From: an uncultured Draconibacterium sp.
Lineage (GTDB): Bacteria > Bacteroidota > Bacteroidia > Bacteroidales > Prolixibacteraceae
DNA: 64,000 nucleotides
Assembly (NCBI RefSeq): GCF_963677155.1
Contig: NZ_OY781884.1
Coordinates: 1,854,501-1,918,500, forward strand
Direction: 5' to 3'
The translations under genes and the position numbers were made by a program. Under the pieces are notes generated by a model, which was not told where the DNA came from, did no database searches, and was given only the letters and a program-made list of their open reading frames with translations. Within the stretch, counting starts at the first letter, position 1. The number at the start of each line of letters is the position of its first letter. Below, in pieces: positions 9,081 through 18,273 of this stretch.

Positions 9081-9875
9081 ATGACCAATTACAACGCCAT
9101 AATAATCGACGACGAGAAGAATGTTCAGGAGGCTTTAAAGATCTTACTTCAGCGCAATTGCCCAAACATTAACATATGCGATACGGCCAATTCGGCCAGC
9201 CAGGGGCGCGAATTATTAAGCCAATGGGATGTACAATTGATCTTCCTCGATATTTCAATGCCAGGAGAAAATGGCTTCGATTTTCTGGATAGTATTCAGA
9301 AAGAAGATTACGCTATTATATTTACCACTGCCTACGAAGAATATGCCTTACGCGCTATAAAAACAAACGCAATTGATTACCTGCTTAAACCCATTGACCC
9401 GGAAGAATTAAAAGAAGCCGTAACCAAGGCAACGTCGCATCTTGATCTTCGCCGGCAAAACCGGGATATACAAAAAACATATGGAGAATCGTTAAACAAT
9501 CTTACCAAACAAGCTAACGAAGGTCTTGTGTATGCTCCCAAAATAACCATAATTCAGAAGTTTGGTTTTCAGATTATTGAAATAGAAAAGATCAGGTATA
9601 TTGAAGCCGATGGAGCTTATTCAGTAATTCATCTGTCGGGCCTCAATAAAATAGTATCGAGCAAACCAGTTGGAGACATTGAAAAAATTCTCGATCCTTC
9701 CATCTTTGTTCGCATCCATAAATCCACCTTGATAAACTTAAATTTCCTTCGGGGATTTTCAAGCCTCGAAGGCAACTACGCAATAATGGATGACGAAACA
9801 AAATTGGCTATTTCGCGCAGAAAATACAATGAGTTTAAGGAAGCTGTTTCAAAATATTCCAAATCAATAGAATAG
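9081..9875 (+). CDS. LytTR-family response regulator
   Basis: A 264-residue regulator. The receiver domain (about 1-120) has the acidic pair DDE near residue 11, phospho-acceptor Asp in IFLDISMPGENG, Thr in IIFTTAYEEYA, and Lys in YLLKPIDPEEL. The LytTR DNA-binding domain (about 165-260) includes IEKIRYIEADGAYSVIHL and FVRIHKSTLINLNF. The ATG at 9081 is preferred to the one at 9015 because the receiver begins right after it and the -7 box lies between them. It is translationally linked to the kinase gene: its TAG shares one base with the GTG start of the next gene. The iterons upstream suggest it controls itself. Confidence 0.93.
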   Translation: MTNYNAIIIDDEKNVQEALKILLQRNCPNINICDTANSASQGRELLSQWDVQLIFLDISMPGENGFDFLDSIQKEDYAIIFTTAYEEYALRAIKTNAIDYLLKPIDPEELKEAVTKATSHLDLRRQNRDIQKTYGESLNNLTKQANEGLVYAPKITIIQKFGFQIIEIEKIRYIEADGAYSVIHLSGLNKIVSSKPVGDIEKILDPSIFVRIHKSTLINLNFLRGFSSLEGNYAIMDDETKLAISRRKYNEFKEAVSKYSKSIE

Positions 9876-12781
9876 TGAAAAGATCCCTGTTAATACTTAC
9901 ATTAATTTTATCTATCATTCAACTTGTTTGCGGACAAAATCCGTTTATAACAAACTATACAATTGCCGATGGATTGCCCACCAACAAGGTGTTTTGCGTA
10001 TTGCAGGATGAAAATGATTTTATGTGGTTCGGCACTTCAGCCGGCGTTGTTCGTTTTGATGGTACAAGCTTTACCCGTTACACTACCAAAGACGGGATGA
10101 GCTACAACCGCATCGCCCGCATGAAAGAAGATATTGAAGGAAGAATTTGGTGCCTGAACATTGATGGCTCGGTTAATTTTATCGATAAAGGCAAGGTTTT
10201 CAATGAGAAGAATGCTCCGTTCCTGAGTGAAATAAAAACCGACTTTTATTACCACGATTTATTTCAAGACAAAGACTCAACCATATACCTATATAATGGC
10301 ACCGGAGAAGTTTCGGTTATAAAAGGCAATCGTTTTATCGACTATTTACCATCGAGTTTAAACGGAACTGTAATTTTTAATATTACCCGGAACACAAATA
10401 ATAACCTTCTTTTTTGGGATAGCAACCGGATAGTTGAAAAGCGTACCGTAGATGAAACAATAGAAGACCACCCGCTTGATTTTTATGTTGCACGGGTTAC
10501 CATATCGCCCGAAGGAGTTACCTATGTATGCGATATGGATGGAAATATTCATCTGTTTCAGGGCTCGCGACTGATCTCGAAAAACTTTGTTCACGTTGAT
10601 GCCCAGGTGGTAAACGATATGTTGATTAAAGATGAATTCTTATGGGTGTCGACATTCGACAACGGATTGTATTGTTTTAAAAACGACAGCCTGATCTTTC
10701 ATCATGAAATGAATAAAATTCAAAACATGGTGCTCGATACTCAAAACAATTTATGGACAAGTTCAACTACCTACGGTGTTTTAAAAATAAATGCTGGCAT
10801 ATTAAAATACCAAACTATAGAGGCCGGAGAGTTCAACGAGAAAGGAGTACGAGCAATAGCCCCGTCAAACAACGATTTTTTGTGGCTTACCAATGGCGAA
10901 TCAATATATGTTTTTAAAGACAGAAAACTATTCGACAAAAAAATAGATGTTGGAGAGTATATACTCGACCAAATGACTCAGCTAAAAGATAATTCGCTGC
11001 TGGTAAGTGGCATTAATACGCCGTTGTACATATACAAAAATCTCAGAATCGACCAGAAAAGCAACACCATTAAATACGACTATTTAAACAAGTCGAATAT
11101 TCATGTTAAGAAACCGGTTGTCAATCCTTCTGAATCGATAGTAAATTTTTATTTAAACGACAATTTATTTTTTCGCGAACTTAAAAACGACTACCCGCAA
11201 TTTCGCATAAACTATACCGACTGGGGACGAATACGCAATATCTTTCTGAATTACAAAAATAATTTAATTGTAAATGGCAACTCGAACTATGTTGTTTCAA
11301 ACGGCCAAATTTCGACCGATTCTACTTACAGCACTTTCGATGGAAAATGGATTGCATCGAACATTACAATCGACTCAACCACCGAAGTCCTTCAAATTGA
11401 AGAGGCAGACAATTCCGAACTTGTTTTAATACATAACGACAGCACTTACAACCTTATTAGCAATCTCTACGATCATATTAGTCTAAAGGTAAAGGATCTG
11501 ATTTACTACGATAAAACGCTGTTTCTGTATAACCAGCAAACGGTTTATTTCATTTCAAACCCCACAGAAGTTATCCAAGGCAAAACTCCGGTGCTTAACC
11601 GCCTAAATATCACATTCAACAATATTAACGATCTGTATTGCCACAACGAAACTTTATATGTCGCCTCCGACGACGGATTAACACTTATTCCGGTAAACGA
11701 ATGTGTTAATGCCGTATTGATCCCCACAAAACCTTACTTTTCGAAAATAACACTCGACGAAAAAGAGATAGATTTAGCCGACGGAAAAATCAAATATAAA
11801 AGCAAAGACCGCTTAAATATTGAATTTTCGAGTCTTAATTTCACATCATCTCCATCAAACTATGCCTACATGCTCGAAGGCGTAAATAACGATTGGATTA
11901 TCGGGACAGAAAAACAGGTGGTGTACCTAAACCTAAAACCCGGGCATTATACATTTAAGCTAAAATCGCGAAAAAATATGGAGCCCTACAGCGAAGTAAT
12001 CGAACTTCCTATTACTGTAGTTCCTACTTTTTTTCAACGAATCGTTACAAGAATAGGAGCACTACTTATTCTGGCGCTATTAGGATTTCTGATGGTGAGA
12101 AACTACTACCGCCATCAACTTCGCGAACGCGAAAAAGACAACCAGCTTGTTACACTCGAAAACCGGGCTTTACAATCGATGATGAACCCCCATTTTATCT
12201 TCAACTCGCTGGGTTCGATCCAGAAGTTTTTATTGCAGAATAAATCGGAAGAAGCAGGTGCTTACCTTTCGCGGTTTGCTCGTTTGATAAGGCAAACCAT
12301 GAATTCCATTAAGTCGAACGCAGTTTTACTGGATGATGAAATTGAGCGCCTGAGAAACTATATCGAACTTGAGCAATTCCGAATGGAAAATCATTTTGAT
12401 TTCAGTATAATTCTCGACAAGCAGTTGCAACAAGACGATTATTACATTCCGTCGATGATTGTACAACCATTTGTTGAAAATGCCATTTGGCACGGCATTT
12501 CACAACTTTCGGGACAAGGGAAGATCACCATCCGTTTTATATACGTTAATGAAAAAAGTATCCGGATAGTAATTGAAGATAATGGCATTGGCTTCGAAAA
12601 ATCAAAAGCATTCTCAAAAACAAAAAACCATCTAAACATGGCGTCCAACCTAACACAAAAAAGGATTCAGCTAATTGGCGAAAAATACCATGTAAAAACA
12701 CAACTTAGCTACGAAGAGCTTTACCCGGGCGAAACAAATCCGGGAGCCAAAATTTCACTCTTAGTGCCCATAGTTGAATAA
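9875..12781 (+). CDS. Membrane histidine kinase with propeller sensor (LytS/His_kinase type)
   Basis: A 968-residue sensor kinase starting with GTG at 9875, overlapping the regulator stop. After a signal peptide (ending VCGQ) comes a periplasmic two-component-regulator propeller of many repeats (for example ENDFMWFGTSAGVVRFDG), then a Y_Y_Y domain with YMLEGVNNDWI and YLNLKPGHYTFKLKSR. One membrane segment sits near 725-745. The cytoplasmic part has the His_kinase motif MMNPHFIFNSLGSIQ with His773, and a GHKL ATPase end with N-box ENAIWHG and G-box EDNGIGF. It signals to the LytTR regulator next to it. Unlike hybrid propeller sensors of polysaccharide loci it has no fused receiver. The ligand is unknown. 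Confidence 0.94.
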   Translation: MKRSLLILTLILSIIQLVCGQNPFITNYTIADGLPTNKVFCVLQDENDFMWFGTSAGVVRFDGTSFTRYTTKDGMSYNRIARMKEDIEGRIWCLNIDGSVNFIDKGKVFNEKNAPFLSEIKTDFYYHDLFQDKDSTIYLYNGTGEVSVIKGNRFIDYLPSSLNGTVIFNITRNTNNNLLFWDSNRIVEKRTVDETIEDHPLDFYVARVTISPEGVTYVCDMDGNIHLFQGSRLISKNFVHVDAQVVNDMLIKDEFLWVSTFDNGLYCFKNDSLIFHHEMNKIQNMVLDTQNNLWTSSTTYGVLKINAGILKYQTIEAGEFNEKGVRAIAPSNNDFLWLTNGESIYVFKDRKLFDKKIDVGEYILDQMTQLKDNSLLVSGINTPLYIYKNLRIDQKSNTIKYDYLNKSNIHVKKPVVNPSESIVNFYLNDNLFFRELKNDYPQFRINYTDWGRIRNIFLNYKNNLIVNGNSNYVVSNGQISTDSTYSTFDGKWIASNITIDSTTEVLQIEEADNSELVLIHNDSTYNLISNLYDHISLKVKDLIYYDKTLFLYNQQTVYFISNPTEVIQGKTPVLNRLNITFNNINDLYCHNETLYVASDDGLTLIPVNECVNAVLIPTKPYFSKITLDEKEIDLADGKIKYKSKDRLNIEFSSLNFTSSPSNYAYMLEGVNNDWIIGTEKQVVYLNLKPGHYTFKLKSRKNMEPYSEVIELPITVVPTFFQRIVTRIGALLILALLGFLMVRNYYRHQLREREKDNQLVTLENRALQSMMNPHFIFNSLGSIQKFLLQNKSEEAGAYLSRFARLIRQTMNSIKSNAVLLDDEIERLRNYIELEQFRMENHFDFSIILDKQLQQDDYYIPSMIVQPFVENAIWHGISQLSGQGKITIRFIYVNEKSIRIVIEDNGIGFEKSKAFSKTKNHLNMASNLTQKRIQLIGEKYHVKTQLSYEELYPGETNPGAKISLLVPIVE

Positions 12782-12788
12782 GGCAAAA

Positions 12789-12840
12789 AACCACTTATTC
12801 GCTAAAACCTACCGCTCATTCTCCAAAACCTACCGCTTAT
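12789..12840 (+). promoter_or_regulatory. Three 21-bp iterons downstream of the kinase (second candidate LytTR operator)
   Basis: Units begin at 12789, 12810 and 12831, again exactly 21 bases apart, with the words AACCACTTAT, TACCGCTCAT and TACCGCTTAT and near-identical spacers. The array starts eight bases after the kinase stop codon. Its spacing to the following -7-like box is 32 bases, against 31 in the upstream copy. Confidence 0.7.
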
Positions 12841-12872
12841 AAAATACCAAATTTTATTTCAAATCATTTGCG

Positions 12873-12880
12873 TAATATTG
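12873..12880 (+). promoter_or_regulatory. -7-like box for the candidate small RNA
   Basis: TAATATTG differs from TAnnTTTG at one position. It stands 32 bases past the third iteron, almost the same geometry as the promoter of the regulator gene. No -33 element is seen, so activation by the LytTR protein is inferred. Confidence 0.4.
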
Positions 12881-12885
12881 TATTC

Positions 12886-13116
12886 TAATTAAGAAATAGT
12901 TCTTTTATATAAAATATAAACAGGAATAAGAAGACACTATCTCCTCGCATTCGGTTCCTTGTTTATGCTTGATAGAAATACAAACACGGTGATATTAATT
13001 ACGCAAACGCAAACTGTCCTTCACTGTCCCTGAAAGCAAACTAATAGTTAAATCAAGTAAAAAAGAAACAAGGAATACTAAGCCAACCCGTTATCTCAAG
13101 GGTTGGCTTTTTTTTG
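12886..13116 (+). ncRNA. Candidate structured small RNA under LytTR control
   Basis: About 230 bases between the second iteron array and a strong terminator contain no credible protein gene. A perfect 10-bp long-range helix joins TTCCTTGTTT (12955-12964) to AAACAAGGAA (13066-13075), and a nested 6-bp helix joins CTTGAT (12968-12973) to ATCAAG (13052-13057). The enclosed loop has ACTGTCC twice in tandem (around 13013-13029), a possible base-pairing motif. A 22-codon open frame starts at 12965 but has no ribosome site. Ends are estimated from the -7 box and the terminator. No known RNA family was recognised. Confidence 0.45.
13081..13115 (+). terminator. Strong Rho-independent terminator
   Basis: A perfect 9-bp stem AGCCAACCC / GGGTTGGCT with a 10-base loop is followed by eight T residues. 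It closes the candidate small RNA and any read-through from the two-component operon. Confidence 0.9.
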
Positions 13117-13186
13117 CTTCCATTTCAAACTTTTAGCGTAACTATCGGTTTCACCTCCAACAGCAATCATATTTAGGTGCAAACAA

Positions 13187-13216
13187 TTTGTTTTAATACT
13201 AAATATGGTATTTTTA
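13187..13216 (+). promoter_or_regulatory. Candidate promoter of the acyl-CoA synthetase gene
   Basis: TTTG at 13187-13190 and TATTTTTA at 13209-13216 are 18 bases apart, one mismatch from the -33/-7 consensus. The ATG at 13242 follows 26 bases later. Confidence 0.4.
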
Positions 13217-13241
13217 GAAGTTAAATTTTAAATGGCTCGAA

Positions 13242-14882
13242 ATGCGTGATCAAACATTAGCAAAACTATTTACTACTGCTTTTCATGAAAATTGGGAAGA
13301 ACTCGCCTTCTCCGATTTTGAAGGAGAGGATTTCACTTACAAAGACATTGCCGGAACCATAAAATCGTTGCACCTGTTTTATCAACTTGCCGGCTTACAA
13401 CGCGGCGATAAGATTGCCGTTCTGGGAAGAAACTCATCGCAGTGGGCAGCCACTTTTATGTCGGCACTTTCTGCCGGGCTGGTAATTGTTCCTATTCTAC
13501 CCGATTTTAATAAGAGCGATACCAACCACATTATCAACCACTCCGAATCGAAACTGGTTATTGGCGCAACTGCTCTTTTGGAAAAGGTTGACCTGGAATT
13601 ATCGGAAAAACTGCAGGCAATAATTAAGCTCGAAGATTTTAGCTTATATGCCGCAAAAGATGAAAATATTCAATATAAACTCAACGACGGATTTCAATAC
13701 TACAAGGAAAACAGTTTAAGTAAAGAAGCTTTTGTTTTTGAAGAATGGGAATCCGAAGAGATATGCATTATCTCGTATACATCGGGCACCTCCGGTTTTA
13801 CAAAAGGAGTAATGATACCGGAGCGAAGCCTGCTATCGAACGTAATTTTTGCACAGGAACACATGCCTTTGGTCCCCGGAAATAAAATTGTTTCGTTTTT
13901 GCCAATGGCACACGTTTACGGCTTACTTTTCGAATTCTTATTCCCTGTTAGTAAAGGATGCCACATTACTTTCCTAAGCAAAATGCCTTCTCCTGCAGTT
14001 ATCACAAAAGCTTTTGGCGAGATAAAACCACACCTTATTTTATCGGTTCCGCTGGTTATTGAAAAGATTTACAAAAAACGTATTCTTCCGGCTATTGAAA
14101 AACCTTCGGTAAAGTTTATGCTGAAAGTACCAATCATTTCAACTATGATTCTGAAAAAGATCAGGACAAAAATGATTGAAACATTTGGCGGGCGATTCTT
14201 CGAAATTGTTATTGGCGGTGCACCATTAAGCTCCGACGTTGAAGCTTTTTTTAAACGCATAAATTTCCCGTTTACCATTGGTTATGGAATGACAGAATGT
14301 GGGCCACTGATTAGTTACGAAGCATGGGATAAAACAATGCCCTCGTCGGCCGGAACGCTTGTCGATCGCATGGAAGTTCGAATTGATTCGGAAGATCCGT
14401 ATAATGTGGTTGGCGAAATTCAGGTAAAAGGCGAAAATGTAATGCTGGGATATTACAAAAACGAAAAAGAAACAAAAGCCGTATTTACTGAAGACGGCTG
14501 GCTAAAAACCGGAGATCTGGGTGTAATCGATAAGAACAACTTCATTTACATTCGTGGACGATCGAAAAATATGTTGCTTGGCCCATCAGGACAAAATATA
14601 TATCCCGAAGAAATTGAAGCCAAACTTTGCAACCAAAGTTATATCGCCGAGTGCGTGGTTGTTGAGCGCGACCACAAACTGGTGGCATTGGTTTACCCCG
14701 ATTTTGAATCGATGAAAACAGATAATGTTGATGAAAAAGAACTTCCGGCAATAATGGCCGAAAACCAAAAGAAGGCCAACGCCGAGTTGCCACGTTACGA
14801 ACATGTTAGCCGCATTGAACTGGTTGACGAAGAGTTCGAAAAAACGCCAAAACGAAATATAAAACGTTACAAATACGTATAA
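13242..14882 (+). CDS. AMP-forming long-chain acyl-CoA synthetase-like protein
   Basis: A 546-residue ANL-superfamily enzyme expected to activate a fatty acid with ATP and join it to CoA. The P-loop-like motif ISYTSGTSGFTKGVM lies near residue 180, GYGMTECGP (A5 motif) near 345, and the hinge region TGDLGVIDKNNFIYIRGRSKNM near 425. The C-terminal Lys motif appears as EKTPKRNIKRYKYV. It is shorter than typical FadD15-like synthetases (about 600). It is transcribed alone and closed by a bidirectional terminator. Chain-length preference cannot be judged. Confidence 0.9.
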   Translation: MRDQTLAKLFTTAFHENWEELAFSDFEGEDFTYKDIAGTIKSLHLFYQLAGLQRGDKIAVLGRNSSQWAATFMSALSAGLVIVPILPDFNKSDTNHIINHSESKLVIGATALLEKVDLELSEKLQAIIKLEDFSLYAAKDENIQYKLNDGFQYYKENSLSKEAFVFEEWESEEICIISYTSGTSGFTKGVMIPERSLLSNVIFAQEHMPLVPGNKIVSFLPMAHVYGLLFEFLFPVSKGCHITFLSKMPSPAVITKAFGEIKPHLILSVPLVIEKIYKKRILPAIEKPSVKFMLKVPIISTMILKKIRTKMIETFGGRFFEIVIGGAPLSSDVEAFFKRINFPFTIGYGMTECGPLISYEAWDKTMPSSAGTLVDRMEVRIDSEDPYNVVGEIQVKGENVMLGYYKNEKETKAVFTEDGWLKTGDLGVIDKNNFIYIRGRSKNMLLGPSGQNIYPEEIEAKLCNQSYIAECVVVERDHKLVALVYPDFESMKTDNVDEKELPAIMAENQKKANAELPRYEHVSRIELVDEEFEKTPKRNIKRYKYV

Positions 14883-14883
14883 A

Positions 14884-14917
14884 AAAACTCCGGGAGAATT
14901 CCCGGAGTTTTCTTTTT
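14884..14917. terminator. Bidirectional terminator between convergent genes
   Basis: A 12-bp stem (AAAACTCCGGGA / TCCCGGAGTTTT) with a 4-base loop has T-rich tails on both strands. It separates the acyl-CoA synthetase and the MscS gene. Confidence 0.9.
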
Positions 14918-14930
14918 TTATTAACTCTCT

Positions 14931-15755
14931 TTATGAATCCAGTTTGTTTAAATGCACATCCATTTGCGGGAAAGGAATAGTAATTCCGGCCTCATCAAGT
15001 GCAATCTTTCCAGCTTCGTACACATCAAAATATACTGCCCAATAATCGGCAGGCAATGCATAGGGACGAACAGCCAGATTCACAGAACTGTCGCCCAGGC
15101 CTTTTACACCAACAAAAGGAGCCGGATCTTTCAGCACTTTCGGATGACTTTCAATTATTTTTAGTAGCACATCTTTAGCCTGTTTTATATTCGATCCGTA
15201 AGAAATTCCAAAATCCATATCCACCCTTATCACCCCTTCAGTAGTATAATTCACAATATCGTTGCCCGATACCGCGGCGTTTGGAAGAATCACGGTTTTG
15301 TTTTCGGGCGTTAAAAGTATAGTAACAAAAATGTGTATCTCTTTAACTGTTCCAAGGTGCCCTTGCGAAACAATAAGGTCGCCCACTTTAAAGGGTTTAA
15401 AAACCAGTATCATTACTCCTGCAGCAAAATTCGCCAGGGTTCCCTGCATGGCCATACCTACGGCAAGTCCGGCAGCACCAAGTACCGCAATAAACGACGT
15501 GGTTTCAATCCCTACCATTTTGGCAATACTAATCAAAAGCATCACCTTCAGAAGAATGTTTATCATACTTCGTAAAAAACCGCTCACCGAAACATTAAAG
15601 TCACGTTTCTCCATAATTTTTGCAGTTCTCCGGGTTATAATTTTAATAATCCAAAAACCCAGTATCAGAACTACAATGGCTGCAATTACCTTTAAACCGT
15701 AGGTAATTAGCAAATCATAAGCCATTTCAAGATAATCTGTTACTTGCTCATTCAT
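14931..15755 (-). CDS. Small-conductance mechanosensitive channel (MscS family)
   Basis: A 274-residue inner-membrane channel that vents solutes on hypo-osmotic shock. Three membrane segments: about 18-38, 62-85 and the pore helix 92-120, the last carrying the Ala/Gly-rich stretch AVLGAAGLAVGMAMQGTLAN typical of TM3. The beta domain follows (FKPFKVGDLIVSQGHLGTVKEI) and then the alpha-beta cage ending. Size equals E. coli MscS (286). Transcribed alone. Confidence 0.94.
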   Translation of the reverse strand: MNEQVTDYLEMAYDLLITYGLKVIAAIVVLILGFWIIKIITRRTAKIMEKRDFNVSVSGFLRSMINILLKVMLLISIAKMVGIETTSFIAVLGAAGLAVGMAMQGTLANFAAGVMILVFKPFKVGDLIVSQGHLGTVKEIHIFVTILLTPENKTVILPNAAVSGNDIVNYTTEGVIRVDMDFGISYGSNIKQAKDVLLKIIESHPKVLKDPAPFVGVKGLGDSSVNLAVRPYALPADYWAVYFDVYEAGKIALDEAGITIPFPQMDVHLNKLDS

Positions 15756-16181
15756 TAGTCATAAATTTAAAATATTGATCAAGGTAGGTAAAATATGATC
15801 TTGAATCAATAGGAAGCAGAACAAATATTCACGTACAAATTAACAGGAAATATTATTACATTTGTTTCAACTAACTAATACCTTAATGAACTTTAAATCA
15901 AGCGAACTCATCTCTAAGAATCGGCTATTACCACTGACTTTCTTGCGCAGAAAAACGATGTTTCGCTTAGTCGCTGAAGGCCTCCATTCGTCGCCATCGG
16001 TATTAGCGAAGTATCGGGGTAAAAACCATTTCCGAGCTTGCTTATTTCAGTATCATTGCCAATCCAGTGTCGTTATAGCCGGGTACTCACCTTAAAATGG
16101 CGCCTTCTCTTATAGCTGTTTTTTAAACGGATATATTTTAGAGTTTAAAACTTACTTCATATCAACTAAATTTATAAAATA
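15756..16181. other. Intergenic interval, no gene recognised
   Basis: About 425 bases between the divergent MscS and TIM-barrel genes. A 77-codon frame at 15862-16095 has no family resemblance and unusual composition; it was not called. The stretch 15920-16100 is richer in GC than the flanks and may be a decayed repeat or gene remnant, but no clear repeat structure was found. Confidence 0.4.
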
Positions 16182-17090
16182 ATGAAAACAAATCGTAGAA
16201 ACTTTTTAAGAACTACAGCTGCTGCTACTGCAGGAACGATGCTTGTTTCGCCGGCATTTGCGATAAACAGTTCAAAATCGCGTTACCAGATTTCACTTGC
16301 CGAATGGTCGTTTCACAAGGCTTTGTTTGCCAACGAAATGACAAACCTCGAATTCCCGAAAGTTACCCGTGAGCTTGGAATTGACGGAGTGGAATATGTA
16401 AACCAGTTTTTTAAAGACAAAGCAAAGGATGAAAAATACCTGGGAGAATTAAAGAAAATTGCAAAAAACGAAGGTGTTACCAACGTGCTGATAATGTGTG
16501 ATGGCGAAGGGATGGTTGGTCATCCGGAAAAAGCAGAGCGTATAAAAACCGTTGAAAATCATAAAAAATGGGTTGATGCCGCGGCCTATCTTGGCTGCCA
16601 TTCAATTCGTGTAAATGCCGGAAGCAGGGGGACTTACGAAGAGCAGCAAAAACTTGCCGCCGACGGATTACGCATGCTGTGCGAATATGGCGACACCCAA
16701 AAAATTAACATTATTGTTGAAAACCATGGCGGACTATCGAGCAATGGAGAATGGCTTTCGGGAGTAATGAAAATAGTTGACCACAAGCGGGTGGGCACTT
16801 TGCCCGATTTCGGAAACTTTACTATTGACCGAGAAACAGGTGAACAATACGATCGCTACAAAGGGGTTGAACTTTTAATGCCCTACGCAAAAGGAGTGAG
16901 TGCAAAAACCAATGTATTTAATGCAGAAGGCGACGAAGCTAATATGGATTATTACCGCCTGATGAAAATTGTTGACGATGCCGGATACAAAGGATTTGTG
17001 GGTATTGAATTTGAAGGCACCGAGCTTTCGGAACGCGACGGAGTAATAGCCACAAAAGCACTTCTTGAAAAAGTGCTTAAAACATTATAG
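16182..17090 (+). CDS. Tat-exported sugar-phosphate isomerase/epimerase-like TIM-barrel protein
   Basis: A 302-residue protein with a twin-arginine signal ([20 protein letters not shown]...SPAFA). The mature part is an AP-endonuclease-2/xylose-isomerase-like TIM barrel: the first strand [13 protein letters not shown], metal-site candidates [17 protein letters not shown], and VGIEFEG near the end. Such proteins act on sugars or inositols in the periplasm; the exact substrate cannot be read. It stands alone, with no glycan genes adjacent. Confidence 0.88.
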   Translation: MKTNRRNFLRTTAAATAGTMLVSPAFAINSSKSRYQISLAEWSFHKALFANEMTNLEFPKVTRELGIDGVEYVNQFFKDKAKDEKYLGELKKIAKNEGVTNVLIMCDGEGMVGHPEKAERIKTVENHKKWVDAAAYLGCHSIRVNAGSRGTYEEQQKLAADGLRMLCEYGDTQKINIIVENHGGLSSNGEWLSGVMKIVDHKRVGTLPDFGNFTIDRETGEQYDRYKGVELLMPYAKGVSAKTNVFNAEGDEANMDYYRLMKIVDDAGYKGFVGIEFEGTELSERDGVIATKALLEKVLKTL

Positions 17091-17280
17091 ACAAAGAAGA
17101 GCTTTATAATTGCCTCTTAAAAAGTAATTTGCCATTAATTTTTGTGAATCCTGCTTTATTTCGAAACAATAAAGTTGTGTGCGCGTAAATCTAAACAACT
17201 TTGTACACCTGAAAAGACATAAAGGGGTTGATTAAAAAACTTAATACAAAGTTGAAAAGGTAATTAGTTGTTTGTCTTTC

Positions 17281-17312
17281 AAAAAAAAGAAGCGATGATT
17301 TTTCATCGCTTC
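17281..17312 (-). terminator. Rho-independent terminator of the outer-membrane barrel gene
   Basis: A 9-bp stem GAAGCGATG / CATCGCTTC with a 6-base loop is followed on the minus strand by a run of eight T residues. It lies about 40 bases after the stop at 17351. Confidence 0.85.
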
Positions 17313-17350
17313 CCTTATTTAAAATCACTCTTTCTTATATAAAAATAATC

Positions 17351-18208
17351 CTAATGTTTGTTTCGGTAGAATGGGAGATTCGGATCAATCCTTCCTCGTC
17401 TGCTATCAATTTTTAATAAATATACCAATCCCACACTAACTTGTGTGGTTAACGACAAGCGGCGGTTGTATTTTAGCATGTCTACACCATCTTCCCGGAC
17501 GTAAGTAAAATTAGGCACCCCGTCAATAATTCCCGAGTTTAAAAAAGTAAAAGTTCCATCTACTTCAAACAATAAACGATCGCTAAGGGCATAATCAAAA
17601 CCAATTCCGCCACCAACATGAAATACCGGCCATTTTTTCTGCTCCGAATTAGCTGTTCCACGTGCATAAAGCACATCTTCACCTTCGTTAGTACCATCAG
17701 AAGAAAAATCTTTGTATTTTAATTCCGTTCCCACCAATGCCACAACTCCGGTAAATTTTACAAATGGAGTCCAGGTTTTATCGGGCATAAAAAAGTATTT
17801 ATAATTAACAGCCACATTAAACAAGCGCGTGTTGTATTCCAGCGGCAAACCACTATACTCATCCTGATAATACTGAAAATATGGCGTTAGAAAATAGTTA
17901 AAATACGGAGGATCGTCATTAAAACCTTTAAGATGTGTATAATCCAGCTCGATGCCAAAGTAGGCATTTCGGGCAACCTGAAACAAAATTTCACCTTCTA
18001 TTCCTGCCGATAATTGCGGTGTAAATTTTTCGCTGCTAGTAGGTGACGAAGCCAACGAAGCATCGCGATGAGGTACATCAAAAGCACCAAATTCGGAAAT
18101 AAGCATACCGGAATTGGCGGCAACTCTGATTCCAACTAGCTGAGCATTAACAGTAAACACTTCAACTATAAGCAACATAAGAACAAATAGCAATTTCCTT
18201 ACATTCAT
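17351..18208 (-). CDS. Outer-membrane beta-barrel protein of unknown role
   Basis: A 285-residue protein with signal peptide MNVRKLLFVLMLLIVEVFTVNA. The mature sequence is a series of amphipathic strands typical of small Bacteroidota barrels (OmpW/porin-like): FFGIELDYTHLKGF, FNVAVNYKYFF, HVGGGIGFDYALSDRLLFEVDGTFTFL. The C-terminal strand QVSVGLVYLLKID is followed by a short basic tail, which is unusual because most barrels end on the last strand. It is 65 bases downstream of the U32 gene but has no functional link to it that can be seen. Confidence 0.8.
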   Translation of the reverse strand: MNVRKLLFVLMLLIVEVFTVNAQLVGIRVAANSGMLISEFGAFDVPHRDASLASSPTSSEKFTPQLSAGIEGEILFQVARNAYFGIELDYTHLKGFNDDPPYFNYFLTPYFQYYQDEYSGLPLEYNTRLFNVAVNYKYFFMPDKTWTPFVKFTGVVALVGTELKYKDFSSDGTNEGEDVLYARGTANSEQKKWPVFHVGGGIGFDYALSDRLLFEVDGTFTFLNSGIIDGVPNFTYVREDGVDMLKYNRRLSLTTQVSVGLVYLLKIDSRRGRIDPNLPFYRNKH

Positions 18209-18273
18209 CTTTTTGATTTACAGCCGTTAATTTAAGCCGTTTTTATCAAAAAAGGAAACAATGCAAAATAAAT

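Noticed and set aside
12965-13033. 22-codon open frame in the interval after the kinase gene
   Set aside because: No ribosome binding site, no hydrophobic or charged pattern of a small peptide, and it overlaps both helices of the proposed RNA.
15862-16095. 77-codon open frame between MscS and the TIM-barrel gene
   Set aside because: No ribosome site, no recognisable domain and odd composition; the region looks like non-coding or decayed DNA.
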